A stretch of DNA of 64,000 nucleotides, from contig JAQFVV010013292.1 of NCBI GenBank assembly GCA_028023455.1, positions 103,773-167,772 on the forward strand, in the 5' to 3' direction. Under the pieces are notes generated by a model, which was not told the DNA's origin, did no database searches, and worked only from the letters and a program-made list of their open reading frames with translations. Shown one piece after another: positions 10,736 through 23,600 of the stretch. The stretch's first letter is position 1; the number at the start of each line of letters is the position of its first letter. A program made the translations under genes and the position numbers. The DNA is from Epiperipatus broadwayi (lineage: Eukaryota > Onychophora > Udeonychophora > Euonychophora > Peripatidae).

Positions 10736-10945
10736 TCTTTGGCAGAATGGCTCAGTCAGTTAGAGCTTAAAATTCATTACTCAAGAATCTAAAAGTCCAG
10801 ATCCAATTCCCATGCTAGTATTGTTACTGGTCAGGATAGTTGAATGTATTTGGAATATTTAAATAAAGTTAAACTTTTCTAAAGACATTGAATACTCATA
10901 AATGATGAAAATAGTCCAATATAAAAATACAACTGAAAGATACAC
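10736..10945 (+). repeat. Direct-orientation terminal repeat, Penelope-like element 1
   Basis: Starts with TTTGGCAGAATGGCTCAG, an A-box-like region. The B box is decayed to CCAATTCCCATGC. The central part, including the hairpin motif, is deleted, so the sequence passes from 'ACTGGTCAGGATAG' straight to TTGAATGTATTTGGAATA and AAATAAAGTTAAACTTTTCT. It is the inverted partner of 7830-8205. Confidence 0.7.
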
Positions 10946-13513
10946 TCCCATAGCATAGGAATAGCACTCCTATTTATTTTCTGACACTACCAGCAATATT
11001 CCCATGACTCATATGTGACATAAAATATACTGTAATTAATATTACTAATTAAATTGAATACTAAAATATTTAACATTCTAATTTTAAAGTAATCAATTAC
11101 AATACTCCAAAAACTTATAATACACAACTACTTATTTTGTTTATCAGTAACAAATTAAATTTATAAGTTTGTGCAAATAATATTTACTATGTTAAAGAAA
11201 TCCAAAATACTTTTATTATGCATTATAATACTTATAATCTTTATGTGGCATATAAAAAAATATTGAGCTCAGTTGTAATTATTTAATTAGATTACTAATA
11301 AAATTGTAATTTGCACTTTTCGATCTTTATTAAATAATATCTCTAACAATTATAATCTAATAATTATACTGTATCTTTTGTAATTTTTATAATAAATGTG
11401 TGTGGTTAGAAAGATCAAATGATTTGGACACAAGAAACTCTCAAAACATAAATTTAGTTATAAAATAAACATTGGCAATTTATTATAACAACTATGATTT
11501 CATAATTTTCAAAATATATTTACGTAACAAAAAATTATGTTTTAAAAAAAAAAAATGTAAATAAAAATAAAGACAATCATAAATAGTTTCCATTTCAACT
11601 ATTTTATCATAAAGTAATAATATGAAAACAAAATATATTTCAATGTTAATCCTATAATCATTTCTAAAATTATACCCTTAAAAAATATTAACAATACGAT
11701 TATACAAAAACATATTCATACATAATTGTAGATTTAATAATAAAAATATTTCTAGATGATGAAATATTTTCCTAAAATATTCACCTTCATCGTCTACATA
11801 AATTATTAATATCATTATGCATTAATAAAGAAAAATACATTCTTTAATAGCAATAAGTTCTCCACTCCATAATCTATGATAACATAATTTTACAATAATT
11901 TGATAGCTCCTGTATGCTTATTTTATCTATTAAAACAATTATCTGAACAATCTAAAATCAATTAAATCTGTGGCATTTACTTACACCAGCTTTCTTGATG
12001 TTATTCACATTCAGATTTCATGTTCATTTACACCTTTTTATAATTAGAATACGCATTTAACACTTCATGTTTTATACTGTTAGGAATATAAAATCATTCT
12101 ATAAAACATTACTTCATATTAAATAGACATTATTTGTGATATATTTTACTCTTCTTCCTTTCCATAAAATTCTAACACCATTTTTTAATCTAATCTTTAT
12201 TCTTCAAACATTTTATTAACAATTACAATGTGAAAACCAGTGATGATAAAAAATGATTGAAAGCGAGGGTTACAAACGTACAACATCTAGAAACAAGCAA
12301 AAGAAACAAGGGTATAGGGGCTGGAGGCCACATTCATGTCTACCTTAAATTCCTATTATGGCTTCTCTTTGAGCACTTACTGATTTGAAGAAAGAAATGC
12401 TGCTAACCATAAATCACAAAATATACAGAACTCTGTTAACTGTATTTCATTTATCATTCACAGAATTATATTATTCGAAAGGTAATCTTTTATTTACAAA
12501 ATATCCCTAGCACCACAGAATTTTACCTCCACTACTATCCTGAACCATTAACTATTTATTATATACACTCAGAATATCTCCTTCAACATCACAAATAAAT
12601 CCTAACATATTAACATAAAACAATTTCTAAACTCCAGTTTAAAGCATTCAATATAATACCAAGAAGATTTCACATATTTCACAATAATAAATACTTTCAT
12701 TCAAATTTTTTTATCATAAAATAATTCAGAGATCAAATAGGCAAGTTGTGTCTAAACAGATAATATTTGTAAGGTTATAATAATAATTATACATGGTATC
12801 TAAACCTCAATATATATAATACACATTCCTACTTGATTTAGATCACTACATTTATACCATTGTATGATGTTCAATAAGTCAATTAGCATATTTTACTTAA
12901 ATAAAATAAAACATTCTACACAGGTCATTGTATTTATCCTTTCATAAGTAAATAAATGCCCATTTACCTTAATCCAATCCTTAGGATTGATAATACAAAG
13001 TCATCTTTTCTTGTTGATGTCTTCATTTAAAAATTTATAAATAAATTACTATTGCAGAAAAATAATTTTTGTTACCTTTTTATTTTATAATACCAACTAT
13101 TCAAATAAACCTTACATATCATAAAAATATTAAATAGCATCTTAAACCTAAGAATAAAGTAATCATTAATCTATGTAGCTATATTTCTTAACTAAAAATA
13201 AAATAATACTAAAGTGTTGTTGAAATCTTGCTTGAAGTTAAACTTGTGAAGGAGAGCATGGTTACATTCAAATTATTAACAGATTTTTTGCCTTCGTTTT
13301 GCTCATCGCTGGCTTCTAACTTTATTCAGCACAAATGCAAGATATAAAATCAACCAAAATCCATTTGAAATTTTGCCCATCTTTTCAGGTTGTACTTATA
13401 AATAAGTTCATTCCACTGATCTGAGATGACACAAATTAAATGAAAAATTCACAATAAGAATTAAGTAATAACCTGTATATTTATAGTTTACGTTTGTCTT
13501 CAATATAATAATA
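10946..13513. other. AT-rich non-coding stretch
   Basis: No frames above 60 codons and no repeat that I could pair elsewhere. It probably belongs to an upstream intron or the 5' flank of the split gene, but no splice-supported exon was seen. Confidence 0.35.
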
Positions 13514-13706
13514 TTAAATCATGCTTTCACACTTCCAACATAAAGCTATACCAACAAATTGAAAACTAAAAGGGCTGAGCACTTTCAAGATGTACTTCTC
13601 ATATTCATAGCCAGTTATGATCCTTTCTTTGGAATCATTAGCCATTTAATTTAGTTTTCAATTTGTTGTTATAGCTTTACGTTGGAAGTGTGAAAGCATG
13701 ATTTAA
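13514..13706. mobile_element. MITE-like element with 55-bp inverted arms
   Basis: Arms 13514-13570 and 13651-13706 are near-perfect inverted copies (TTAAATCATGCTTTCACACT outward, with TTCCAACATAAAGCTATA further in). About 80 bp of unrelated sequence lies between. No coding capacity. Total length of 193 bp and long arms fit a short non-autonomous DNA element. Target duplication is not clear in the AT-rich flanks. Confidence 0.7.
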
Positions 13707-15766
13707 TAAGAATTAACGATTTAATAAGGTAAATTTCATATTTAAAAATTCTTGTCTTTCTGGTTTTAATAACTCTACAAAATATTTCCCTTCAAAGAAT
13801 TTGTCCATATTCTATATAAAAGTATCACATAAATTTAGCTTTAACAATAGCTAGTTCTTTGAATTTCAAAATTATTCTTCCATATATGTGCATTTACTTA
13901 TCAATAACTTTCAAGGTTTTCACTATTTTATGCATTTAAATAATATTCTTCTTTGGGGTTTAGTTATGCATTTAAATCAATATTTCTAGTTGATGTTTTA
14001 TTTATAAAAAGTCTTATACTTGCTCAAATGTATTTTTATTTTCAACTTGCACAAAACATAAATTTCCTATAATTATTTATTACTCTTTAAAAGTTAGAGA
14101 TATATCATATAAAGAAAAAACATTTGCAAATGACTTAGAGCAGACCAATAAATAGTAAGTTCATTTTCACCAAATTGTTAGTTTGAAATTCATTCTTTTT
14201 CCTTAAACACTGGAAGTAAACTTTAAAACAGCAGTTAATAACTTTCCAAGAGCAAAAATGAATATAAATATCTTCATAGTTAAGTATTAAAATTAAAGAA
14301 GATTGTACTAAAACTCCTTAATGAACTCTTTGGTCTGTATGACACCATTTCTGGCATAGTCTCCAGACTATCGGCACATCTGTTGGATAATTCATTATCA
14401 TAATTCAAGTCAGTTTCATATTTAGCACTGATAAGGAATATTTAGCAGATCTCACTCTGTTATAAAATGACTTAGAATAACTTCTTAAATACTCTTAATA
14501 GATTTGTGGTATACTTTAATAACCAGAAAAAAACTATTTACAAAAAAATTATAACTAAGTTTTGAATTGATTGGAAGGAAAAAAATTGAAAAAACAGTTA
14601 CCAATTAATTAAAGATTAATAATGAATTAATGATTGTCACCTTTATTTGTATTTTAATCAACCATAATTTGATCGGTTAATTTAATCTTCAAATAACTTG
14701 TTTAATAATTTTTTATTAAATAATTTATCTGAAACTTTATTCAAATATTATATTGAAGTACACTTTTAATATGAATACATTTTTATTAACCAAAGTGTAA
14801 AATATAAAATAGTATTTATAACAATTATAACCTTAATTTTGATACCCTTTTTTTTAGCACAAATATAAAATAAATTGCATTACTAAAATTGACAAAAAAA
14901 TGGTACATCAATTTTAGTAACGAGGAAGTAACATTAAATAATTTGTCAAGAATGTGTATGCACATGGAGTTACACACATATTACAGACTTTTTATGACAT
15001 TATTTAATATAATTTAAAATAATTAAACCTAATTTTTTTAAAAGGCACTGAAAATTTACAAAATAATACATTTTATAACAAATTCTAATATTATGTTACT
15101 GAACTGTAATAATTACTTAGTAAAATTATACTATAAATATTATATATTTTAAATTAAATTTTATTAATAAATTTAAATATTATAGATTTAAATAATTTAA
15201 GCTATCTTCTCAATCAATTAAACTTTATATTTTAACTTGATTTATATACAAAATTAACATAATATAGTAACTGTTAGATAAAAATGAAAATTTTTTTAAT
15301 GAATCTTCCTATGCTACATATTTATAAGGAATCGTGGCAAAATAATGTCAGAAAATATATATTTACTTGCTTGACCTTGAACACTAAAGAATATACATTC
15401 ATGAAACAAATATTTGAAAACAAAACACAAAAAAATTGGTAAATAGTTTATGCTTTAATAAAACACTATTTGATATACTTCTTGCAGTGTTTACTGAAAC
15501 ATTCTATCTATAATTTCAACTGCATTAAACAGTCAAATCTGTTGGATCTGAATAAAAAGTAGTGTCAAAATTGCAAGTAAAAGTATTCATTTAATGTTTT
15601 AGTAAAGATATAAACAATACAAAAAGTCTGAATTTAATATTTTAGCTTGAGATTTATTGTGATTCATAGTTGTTGTTTTTTATAAATCATTATCAATAAA
15701 TATTTAGTTAACGTATTCAAATTAATGATTTCTACTTTTTTATATGTATTTTACATTAAATTGTAG
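13707..15766. other. AT-rich presumed intronic sequence upstream of exon A
   Basis: No exon or repeat recognised. It ends in the acceptor TTACATTAAATTGTAG at 15751-15766, so at least the distal part must be intron. Confidence 0.5.
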
Positions 15767-16026
15767 GATCAAAAAATTTCTTTAGCCAAAGAAATGTTTA
15801 AAAAAGAAGAAGAGTCTACCCAAAAAGTACTACTGCTACGTGAAAAATTTGAAAAGTATGTGCAGGAATTGTACATTGAGAAAGAGACTCTTGTCAAAAA
15901 AGTAGATAAAGCTGAAAGTACTATTGAATACTTTCGTAAACAATTAAAAGACTGTTCTAAATGCCAATTCTTAATAGAATGTGGCTCTTCATTTTTTTGT
16001 CCCGTATACAATGAAGAATCTTCAAG
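15767..16026 (+). CDS. Coiled-coil protein, internal exon A (partial gene)
   Basis: An internal coding exon of 260 nt, entered in phase 0 after a polypyrimidine-AG and ending AAG|GTAATA. It encodes 86 residues plus two bases. It starts DQKISLAKEMFKKEEE and continues through REKFEKYVQELYIEKETL, KAESTIEYFRKQLK and DCSKCQFLIEC to NEESS. Leu/Ile/Val at heptad spacing with dense Lys and Glu predicts a continuous coiled coil over roughly the first 65 residues. Four cysteines then follow as C-x2-C-x6-C-x5-C. The composition is far less AT-rich than its flanks, and the only frame open across the whole exon is the one that joins exon B. No specific family is recognised. It is likely cytoplasmic or scaffold-like, which is inference from the coiled coil alone. 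Confidence 0.85.
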
Positions 16027-18119
16027 GTAATAAAATCATTCTGCATAGTTTATTATCTTAATGTATGTGTGTGTTATTTATTTATGATATGATTATTATT
16101 ATTAAAAAATAATCACATAAAAAATTATGGTATGATTCATGAGGAAAATTTTCATTAAATAGACTACAACTAGAATCCTTCATTATGTAATATGTTGTTG
16201 GTGAAATGTCAATAACTATCTATAAATTCTTAAGAATATCTTTAATTGAATATCGTTGCTGTAGTTGTAAGAAAACAACTTTTTTTATGAAGCTTCATTA
16301 TGCACTAACTTTTTACATTATGATTTTTAAGTAAATACTAATATCATCTTATTTCAGTTGAAAGGTTTATCTAATTATAAATATTTCAATATTACCACCT
16401 AGTCTTAAATTTATATTAATAAAGATGTAATTATTTATCGAATTAGATAAGAATTTTACTTAGAATTACCTATTAGTTTGAGATAAGTAGAACTTGCATT
16501 GTTTAAATTTATATACACATCAGTAATTTATCACTTCATAATTAAATGATATTAAAATTTTGCACAATGTTCAAATTATTTTAAGAGATTCTAATTTAAA
16601 GTCTTTGTCATAGATACAAATTGTATTAATTTTATTTTAATATTGTCTATAAAATAACAAATAATTGACTTCTTTTATTATTATTTACCACTGAAAGCAT
16701 TCACTGATTTGGTGCACCAGGAAATTTATTTAATAATAACTATTATTCAAGATAATTACAATTTGAACTTTCCATTTAATTAATGCAAATATCATGTGTG
16801 TTTTATTATTTTTAAATTTTATTTTAAACTGAGAAATTATTTAAATTTCTTATTATTTGTAAAGATCTCATGTATTGGCTAGTTTATCCATTGCCTGTCT
16901 CAGTACCTTGAAAAAGATTTTTAGATTATATGCAGGCTTGGAAATTTTTCCAAGTAACTGGCCTTTAATTATTCAGTATTGGATCTGTAGATGAATATAT
17001 GTAGTATTGAAATGATCTCAAAGCATCGTAAAAAAGTTGTAATATGATTGTTACTTTGATGACGGAAATGACATGTATGCAAACTCGTAGCTATGAGCTA
17101 TGTTATTAACTGACAGCTAGCATTTATTTATTTAAAATGTTAAATATTAAGTTAATTTTTTCTATGTTTCCGATTGTCATTAATAATATTTTCCACTCTT
17201 TTAGTAAAACATTTATTTAAAACAGGTTTGTACCTTTTAATGAATTATAGTAATTGATAACATATTTGTGTGATCTAAGTTAGAGTTTTTCTATCTTTTG
17301 GCATTTCTGTGCCATATTAGAAGTGTCTTGGGCCACACATTACATACATAGACATTACTGATCCTGATAATATTAAAAAGTGCCGTCACTGATAAAAAAA
17401 TTCCATACAATAATGGCAACAGCTTGTTTGGAGAATTTGAGATTACTAATATAAAAAATATACATATTATATGGGTGCATGTTGAAATAATTTCTAACAT
17501 TGCAATATTATGCTGATATTATATTGATGATCACTACTTCACCCATTTGCAGAATACATTATAATGTCTTGTTATTCATTCTACTGTCTTGCTTGGAAAA
17601 TAATGTATTGGAAACTGCCTGATGCTGTAAAATTGAAACCATACTTGTAGTGCAAATAGTGAGAGCATACATATGTTTATTTCTGTTACATTGCAACATG
17701 TAACCACTTTTAATAAGTTGATGATTTTGTGTTCAGTTACATTCCAGTTAAAAAACTCATGGTCAAAGACTTGTTTATAATGATGAATATTTTTATTTGC
17801 ATGGCATTAATAGTTTTGCTGTCATAATATTGTGTTTTAAGACCTTTCTAAAGATTATGGTTTTTTATTACTAGTTTTGCTAGCATGATATTATATTTAA
17901 GTCATTTCTAAAGATTATGGTGATGTATAAACTTTCACCTATTTTTTAAACTTTGAATATAATAAAATGTAGTGATTACTAAAGAGTTTCTATAAATATT
18001 TGGCACTGTTTTAATAGATGAATTTAGCTTGAGACTAAATTATCTTCAAGTTGGATTGATGGATTACCATATAAAAAGTGCAGTACAGTTTACCAAATGT
18101 GAGATGAATATTCCATTCT
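16027..18119 (+). other. Intron 1, proximal part
   Basis: Begins at donor GTAATA. Contains a 60-bp tandem duplication at 17812-17921. Otherwise AT-rich without recognised elements. The 69-codon - strand frame at 17291-17500 has no motif. Confidence 0.6.
17812..17921 (+). repeat. Imperfect tandem duplication of about 60 bp
   Basis: Two adjacent copies share TAGTTTTGCT, ATATTNTNTTTAAG and CCTTTCTAAAGATTATGG / CATTTCTAAAGATTATGG, offset by about 62 bp. Probably a local replication duplication. Confidence 0.65.
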
Positions 18120-18124
18120 CTTTA

Positions 18125-18560
18125 TAAATTTTAGGTATCACTGATGAGCTTTGGATTTGAGAGCACTGCATCTAGATCTTAGGATCTAGTGCAACTTCAA
18201 AACATCACAAGGGGACTGGTTTTTGAAAAAACAATGACACCAAAATGTATAAATACTGAACTTATTTCAGAACTATATGACTATACAAGTGAATAATCTT
18301 CTGTTCGAAACATTATGGTGGTTTCATCTTGGGCTCCTATTGTATAGATAACCAAATAGGTAAAAAGTGTTTGTTTGTGGGTTGCATTGTATCCTGATTT
18401 AGGTATTGTGCTCTCAAATTCAAGGCTCCTGGATAGGGTTTTTATGCACAAACCTTCCTGCATCCATTGTCTACAAAGGCTTGCACTGACTGGTGCTACT
18501 TTATGGAGTTTGGTACTCTTATTAACAGCATGTGTAAGCATATGAAATGGTGATTATGTG
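18125..18560. repeat. Degenerate foldback repeat, family B
   Basis: The left part (18140-18195) carries GAGAGCACTGCATCTAGATC, as in the family copies at 46.5 and 56.6 kb in the same orientation. The right part (18408-18520) carries the complementary arm, with GGGTTTTTATGCACAAACCT, CATCCATTG and GCTTGCACTGA. The middle (18235-18290) contains ACACCAAAATGTAT, also found at 57130 in the best copy. The element is therefore an old palindrome missing much of the left arm. Confidence 0.65.
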
Positions 18561-19511
18561 GTGTTTTCATGAGACTTATAAAAGAGATATACTTAATTTT
18601 CATCATGTAATTTGCCACCTAATTCAGCAGAACATTTAATATATTTCAATTAACAATTTATTTTCTAATGTTTGAATAATTGCGATCAGTATTTTACTAA
18701 AATTTAAATAATGTAATGTTATATAAGTGGGACTTTAAAAATGAACTGTTATTTCAAAAAATTTATTTAAAAATATTCATTGAAAGTGATAGCAATAGTA
18801 GAAATTAACTAACATGTGAATCTATTTTGTTATGATTGAATACAAACAAAAGTAGTGTATGTTGCTGACCATTAGCATTTGACACATAAATATGGAACAA
18901 TTTTTTTTTTGACATAGTGACCTGTGTAAAAAGTTGCAGGATGTTGCTATGGTATGTACTACCCATCCTATTACTCAAGTCGCACTGTTACTTTCTAATA
19001 AAGCCTTAATACTTAAAAGAAGTATTCCTTAAAAACAATTGTTGTCTTGTGCCTAGTAATTAATAGAATAATAAAGCATTATGATTTTATTTGACCAGTT
19101 TTTCCCCATGAGAATATCCCTCAGGTGAATTTTTTCCATTTAACATATAATGAAAAATGTCTAAAATAGAATTTATTGTCGACAGAATTCTCCAACATCT
19201 GCTAGGAAAGATATTAGCAAGCTTGATCATTGTCAGAATATTGAGCATTTTTGCACATTCAGTTACTGACCATTATAAAATAATTATGAATTGACTGTAA
19301 TGTGAAAAAAAAAATGTAAATCTGATTGGAACCTTAAAAACATTTAAGCCAGCTGAGATTCAAATTTAAGTTAAGCATATAGTAGATAGTGGCCATTTTA
19401 ATAATCTCATTCTGATTTGTACTTTTATTGTTAGTCAAAGGAAAGATGCTTTATTACATTGAGCAATATTTTTATATGTTTAGTAGCTATGTAATTTAAT
19501 TAGATGTTTAC
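18561..19511 (+). other. Intron 1, middle
   Basis: AT-rich sequence with no recognised exon or repeat. Confidence 0.4.
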
Positions 19512-19795
19512 AGTCAATTAGATGTGATATGTTGAACTCTTTCCATCATCTATGAGTGAGTATTGCCAGTGTGAAGAATGGAAAATAATACTACTCAAAA
19601 TGTTGTGTAATTACTAACCTATATTGTCTATTTGTGTGTTATTACTTAACAAGTTGTTTGTATTTGGAAAATTTAAATAAAGTTTAAAATTTTCTATACA
19701 TTCAACATTCACTCATAGATGATGGAAATACTCCAACCCATCACATCTAATAATATACCATCATCGCAAACCTTCAGGCAAATTTTACAGTCAAT
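19512..19795 (+). repeat. Short inverted-arm repeat related to the tRNA-headed terminal repeat
   Basis: The segment 19590-19795 matches the tail of the PLE terminal repeat family: ATTACTAACCTATATTG, TTTGTATTTGGAAAATTTAA, AATAAAGTTT, then ACATTCAACATTCACTCATA and CAAACCTTCAGGC. The first 50 bp (19512-19563) is an inverted copy of 19705-19757 (TTCCATCATCTATGAGTGA against its complement). The tRNA-like head is missing. GTGAAGAATGG...CTACTCAAAA at 19571-19600 is the hairpin motif shared by the family. A second copy of this subtype is at 48525-48690 on the - strand. Confidence 0.65.
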
Positions 19796-21084
19796 ATTTT
19801 GCGAAATTTGATATCCTTCAATTGTTCAAGGATATTAAACCATTTTAATGTCATAATTAACAGTATAATAGTAATACCATATGACTATCCTAGAGGGAGA
19901 TAAAAATAATTGCAATATAATGTTATTAACTTTTGCTCAACTTATTCAGTTCAGTTTGTAATGAGGATAATGGTTGCTTACTATTGAAGCTTATTAAGTT
20001 GATAGTTTATAATGTAATGCTGTACAACCAGTTTTTAAAAATAGCAAATAATACTAGACAAGAGTATTTGTTTAAAAATTAGTTTTACTATTATGATTAG
20101 AAAGGCATGTATTCAAAATAATTTAAAAGTAGTATAAAAAAAAGTAGCATTAATATTTACACAATATTATCATATAGAAGTTCAGTACAATTTATTGAAT
20201 AATAGTGTGAGAATACTCAATTCTCTATAAATTTTAAGCACCATGAATTCTATTGTAAAAAATTTTGCAATCAGCATTTATTCAATATTATACAAAATAA
20301 AATTTAAAATGGTATTAGGATTTTTGTATTATGGTCAAAGTGTGCTACAAATCAAGTGATCATAATGTATTAATGCTTATTTGTTAGCTAAGATTCAAAT
20401 ATAATAATTATAACAAATATGATTAATTACCAGTCAATTAAATCAAAATAATATATCCATTGAAATCTCTTAAAAGAACCAATATTCAGATGTGGTAATC
20501 CATCCATTTGAAAATCAAAATTGTATATGTGAGAACACAAATGTTTAGTGCATTGGGAAGGGAACTATTTCATCTCCATTTTTTATACTATTAATATCAG
20601 CGAAAGAACTTTGTAAAATGATTTATTTGTCAACCAAGCTGCGGTTATATAGCTTTGCAAAATAAATCTATGGCATGGGCAATTAGATTTGGGCTTACAT
20701 CTGAAAGATACTGTAATAACAGTAGAAATGTAGCTAAATTCAAGTTTCTAGATCATTTACCAGTTTTCATTTCTGATGCTTGGAACAAGAACTTTTAACC
20801 ATTAAATTACTTGATTTATTTTACTGAAGAAATGATTTACATGATAAATATGTTGAAAATTTTTGGTACACAATATCGGGGAAATAGTGATTTTTTTTTT
20901 AAAAAAAGGGTCTCTTAAAGATAAACATCAATTATATATTAAGCAGTTTTAGAGGATGATGAAAATTAAGCTGTGTAAAGTGGAAAGTACAAGCTGAATT
21001 CAACATTTTAAAATCGTAGTATTGGTAACCAGGTGATAATTTGAGTATAGTTTGGACCAGTATAACATATCTACTACTTTTCAA
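19796..21084 (+). other. Intron 1, distal part
   Basis: AT-rich with scattered homopolymers. No supported feature. Confidence 0.4.
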
Positions 21085-21230
21085 GTTAATAAACATCACA
21101 TGATCACCATTTCTTATGCTTGCTTATAACTGTTATTAAAACAGGCAAAACTCTCCATACAGTACTGCCACTCAGTGCAAGCCAGAGTAATCAATGGATG
21201 CCAGAAGGCTTGTACTTTTCAAGTTCCAAA
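21085..21230 (-). repeat. Foldback repeat family B, end fragment
   Basis: Carries the outer end of the family: AATAAACATCACATGATCAC, CTTATGCTTGCTTATAACTG, TTATTAAAACAGGCAAAACT, GTGCAAGCCAGAGTAATCAA and TGGATGCCAGAAGGCTTGTA, then breaks off. The same string of blocks occurs at 56445, 56845, 57430 (inverted) and 58138. Confidence 0.75.
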
Positions 21231-21722
21231 GCATTTGATACTAAGCATATTTTATCAGCTGTTATATGATTTTTAATCCTACCATTTAATGTTAATTGTT
21301 TAGATTTTTTTTTTTATTAATATATGTCTGGATTTTTAATATATTCAGATTATTAAATTTTAATTCAAAATATGGATATTGAAAGTACATTAAATTATAT
21401 TCTGCATATTACTTTGTTTGCCAACAACTACTAGTGGGTTTTGATTACTGTATATTAAAATCTTAACAGTTTAATTAAATGTTTTTCATATTTAGAACCT
21501 AAGTTTCAATATTCAAACGATTTTCTGTTTCAACATCATGGGTTTACTTTATCTTTTTTGACAGTTATATCATTTTGGTATTGTATCAGACATATAACAT
21601 TTTTACAACAACAAAAAAAAATCTTAATGTATATATTTACATTTAAGACAATAATGTCGTAGTTATTAACTGGATCTTGATTTTTCCATAGATTTTAAAT
21701 AAGTTTTTTAAATCTTTTTTAG

Positions 21723-21751
21723 AAATGAACCGGAGAGTATTGCTACAGAAG
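21723..21751 (+). CDS. Coiled-coil protein, micro-exon B
   Basis: A 29-nt micro-exon flanked by TCTTTTTTAG and GTAAAT. Its first base completes the Arg codon left open by exon A (AG|A), giving R-NEPESIATE, and its last base G opens the codon finished by exon C (G|CC, Ala). Size, splice signals and phase on both sides all fit, which is the main evidence since nine residues alone carry no motif. The acidic/polar sequence suggests an unstructured linker between the coiled coil and the basic tail. Confidence 0.75.
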
Positions 21752-22039
21752 GTAAATATTAACAACCTGTGACATATATATTTATGTTCATGTACTGTAT
21801 GCATCTTTGCTTTTATCCTTGCATCAAGTTGAACATAGCTTTTAAACCAGAAAACTATTTCAACATTTTTTTCCTTGTGAAAAATTTCGTTTTAACATAG
21901 TTTTATATATTATCAGTGAAATAAGTAATATTTAATGAAATGGAAAATTGCATAAGAAATTAAAAAGGAAATTTAAGCTAATGTCAGTCAGGCATATTAA
22001 TAGGATCATTTCATAAATAGTAAAAAAAAATAAGGATAA

Positions 22040-22210
22040 ATTGAAGACTTGATATGCGAATGTGGAGAAGTCTATAGAGGATTGATCGAATATATAAAAT
22101 GGTAATGAATTTTTGTAGAGTGCATGGAGGAAATTGATTGGAGAGTTTGGTTGTAGGAAAACTGGATGTGTATATATTGAGATGGAACATACAAGGATAG
22201 AATTATCATG
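22040..22210 (+). pseudogene. Possible GIY-YIG endonuclease fragment
   Basis: The frame around 22047-22100 reads DLICECGEVYRGLIEYIKW, which resembles the 'C.CG..YIG.T...L..R' start of PLE-type GIY-YIG domains with YIGET decayed to YRGLI. Further on, in another frame, MEEIDWRVW resembles the 'H.IDWE' segment. No RT remnant was found upstream, and the identification rests on a few residues. Confidence 0.3.
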
Positions 22211-23600
22211 TTCAATGAAATGAATGATTGAATGAATTACGTTTAGAAACTAACAGAACAGGGAAAGCATTGATGTTGTTTCATTTTTGTTTAATACTAT
22301 ATATTTTATTGAATTTAGAATATCATTAGGTCCTAGCTAGGCACATCTATAAGATCTACTTAACAAAAACACCCATATTAATAAAGACTGCTATTCAGTT
22401 AGTATTTAACAGTACCTTTAAAATATCAAATGCCAGGTTAACTAAATGAGGTGTAGAATCAATAAAACAATATATCAAAGTACAGTTAAATATAGAATTG
22501 CAGCATAATAATTAACCAAAAATATACTTCAGCTTCTGACTTCTTCCACCATTTACACACATTCAAAACAACTTCAAAAAGAGACGAGTATAATGCATTT
22601 AAAATACTATTACTCTAAGGGAATATTTTTGAAAACTTAGTATAAAATACCTCTTAAATCATACATAAATTATACAAAATGCATAGAAATAAATACATGA
22701 CATTTAAAATATATGATTATAAAAAGTAATATTTATACCCATTACCCATAAAAGAAACAGGAGTTCTTGATATTCATACCATTGTGCTGGATACAGTCTA
22801 TAAAAAAGTTCTTAAATATCCTGCAGACTTTTTAGATATTGAAGTACCATTATAAATTAACACAGACAGCAATTCAGAAAATATGAGGGAAGGATATATA
22901 CTTGAAGTTACTAACACAAATGTAATGAACATTATACATTTTATGTAGTCTAGTATATAAATAAACTTGGTATTCTTTTAACAGTGCATTTTATAATCTA
23001 CAGATGACTAGATTTGAGCATAGCAATAAATGATAAAATGAATGTTTTGACAATGAACATATTTAATAACTTGGAATCATCATATTGAAATGTATACTTC
23101 ATTTTTTAAATTTAATGGGAAAACCATAAAAATAATTTTTATGAAATTATAATTTACATCTGCTCCATCAATGAGAGGACTTAGCTTCTTGCAAATATTA
23201 ACAATTAATAAATGAAGTTTATATTTTTGTTTTAATAAAACATTTAAAATAATCAGACATACCAAATAAATTGGCAAGTCTTGTTAGTGGTATGCTGATT
23301 TTCATAAAGTCAAAATTACTTTTACTTTCCACTAAACTAATTTTAGTCAGTAAGCCAATATTCTATTATGACATTTAGCCACCCAAGTTTCATTAAATTG
23401 AACAAATGCTAAATAAAGTCTTATTATTAATTTATCATGACAATAAATATAATTTTATGGATAGCATTTTTAAAACTCATCATTTAAAAATCCTGCAATT
23501 TTGGTTAAATACTCTTTCTTCCATATAAAATGAGATTTATAAAATTAAGAAACTTTTCTTAGGTTACTATGAGTTATAATTACATGGGCTGACACACTTT

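Noticed and set aside
18281-18541. 86-codon - strand frame as a gene
   Set aside because: It lies wholly within a foldback-family repeat copy.
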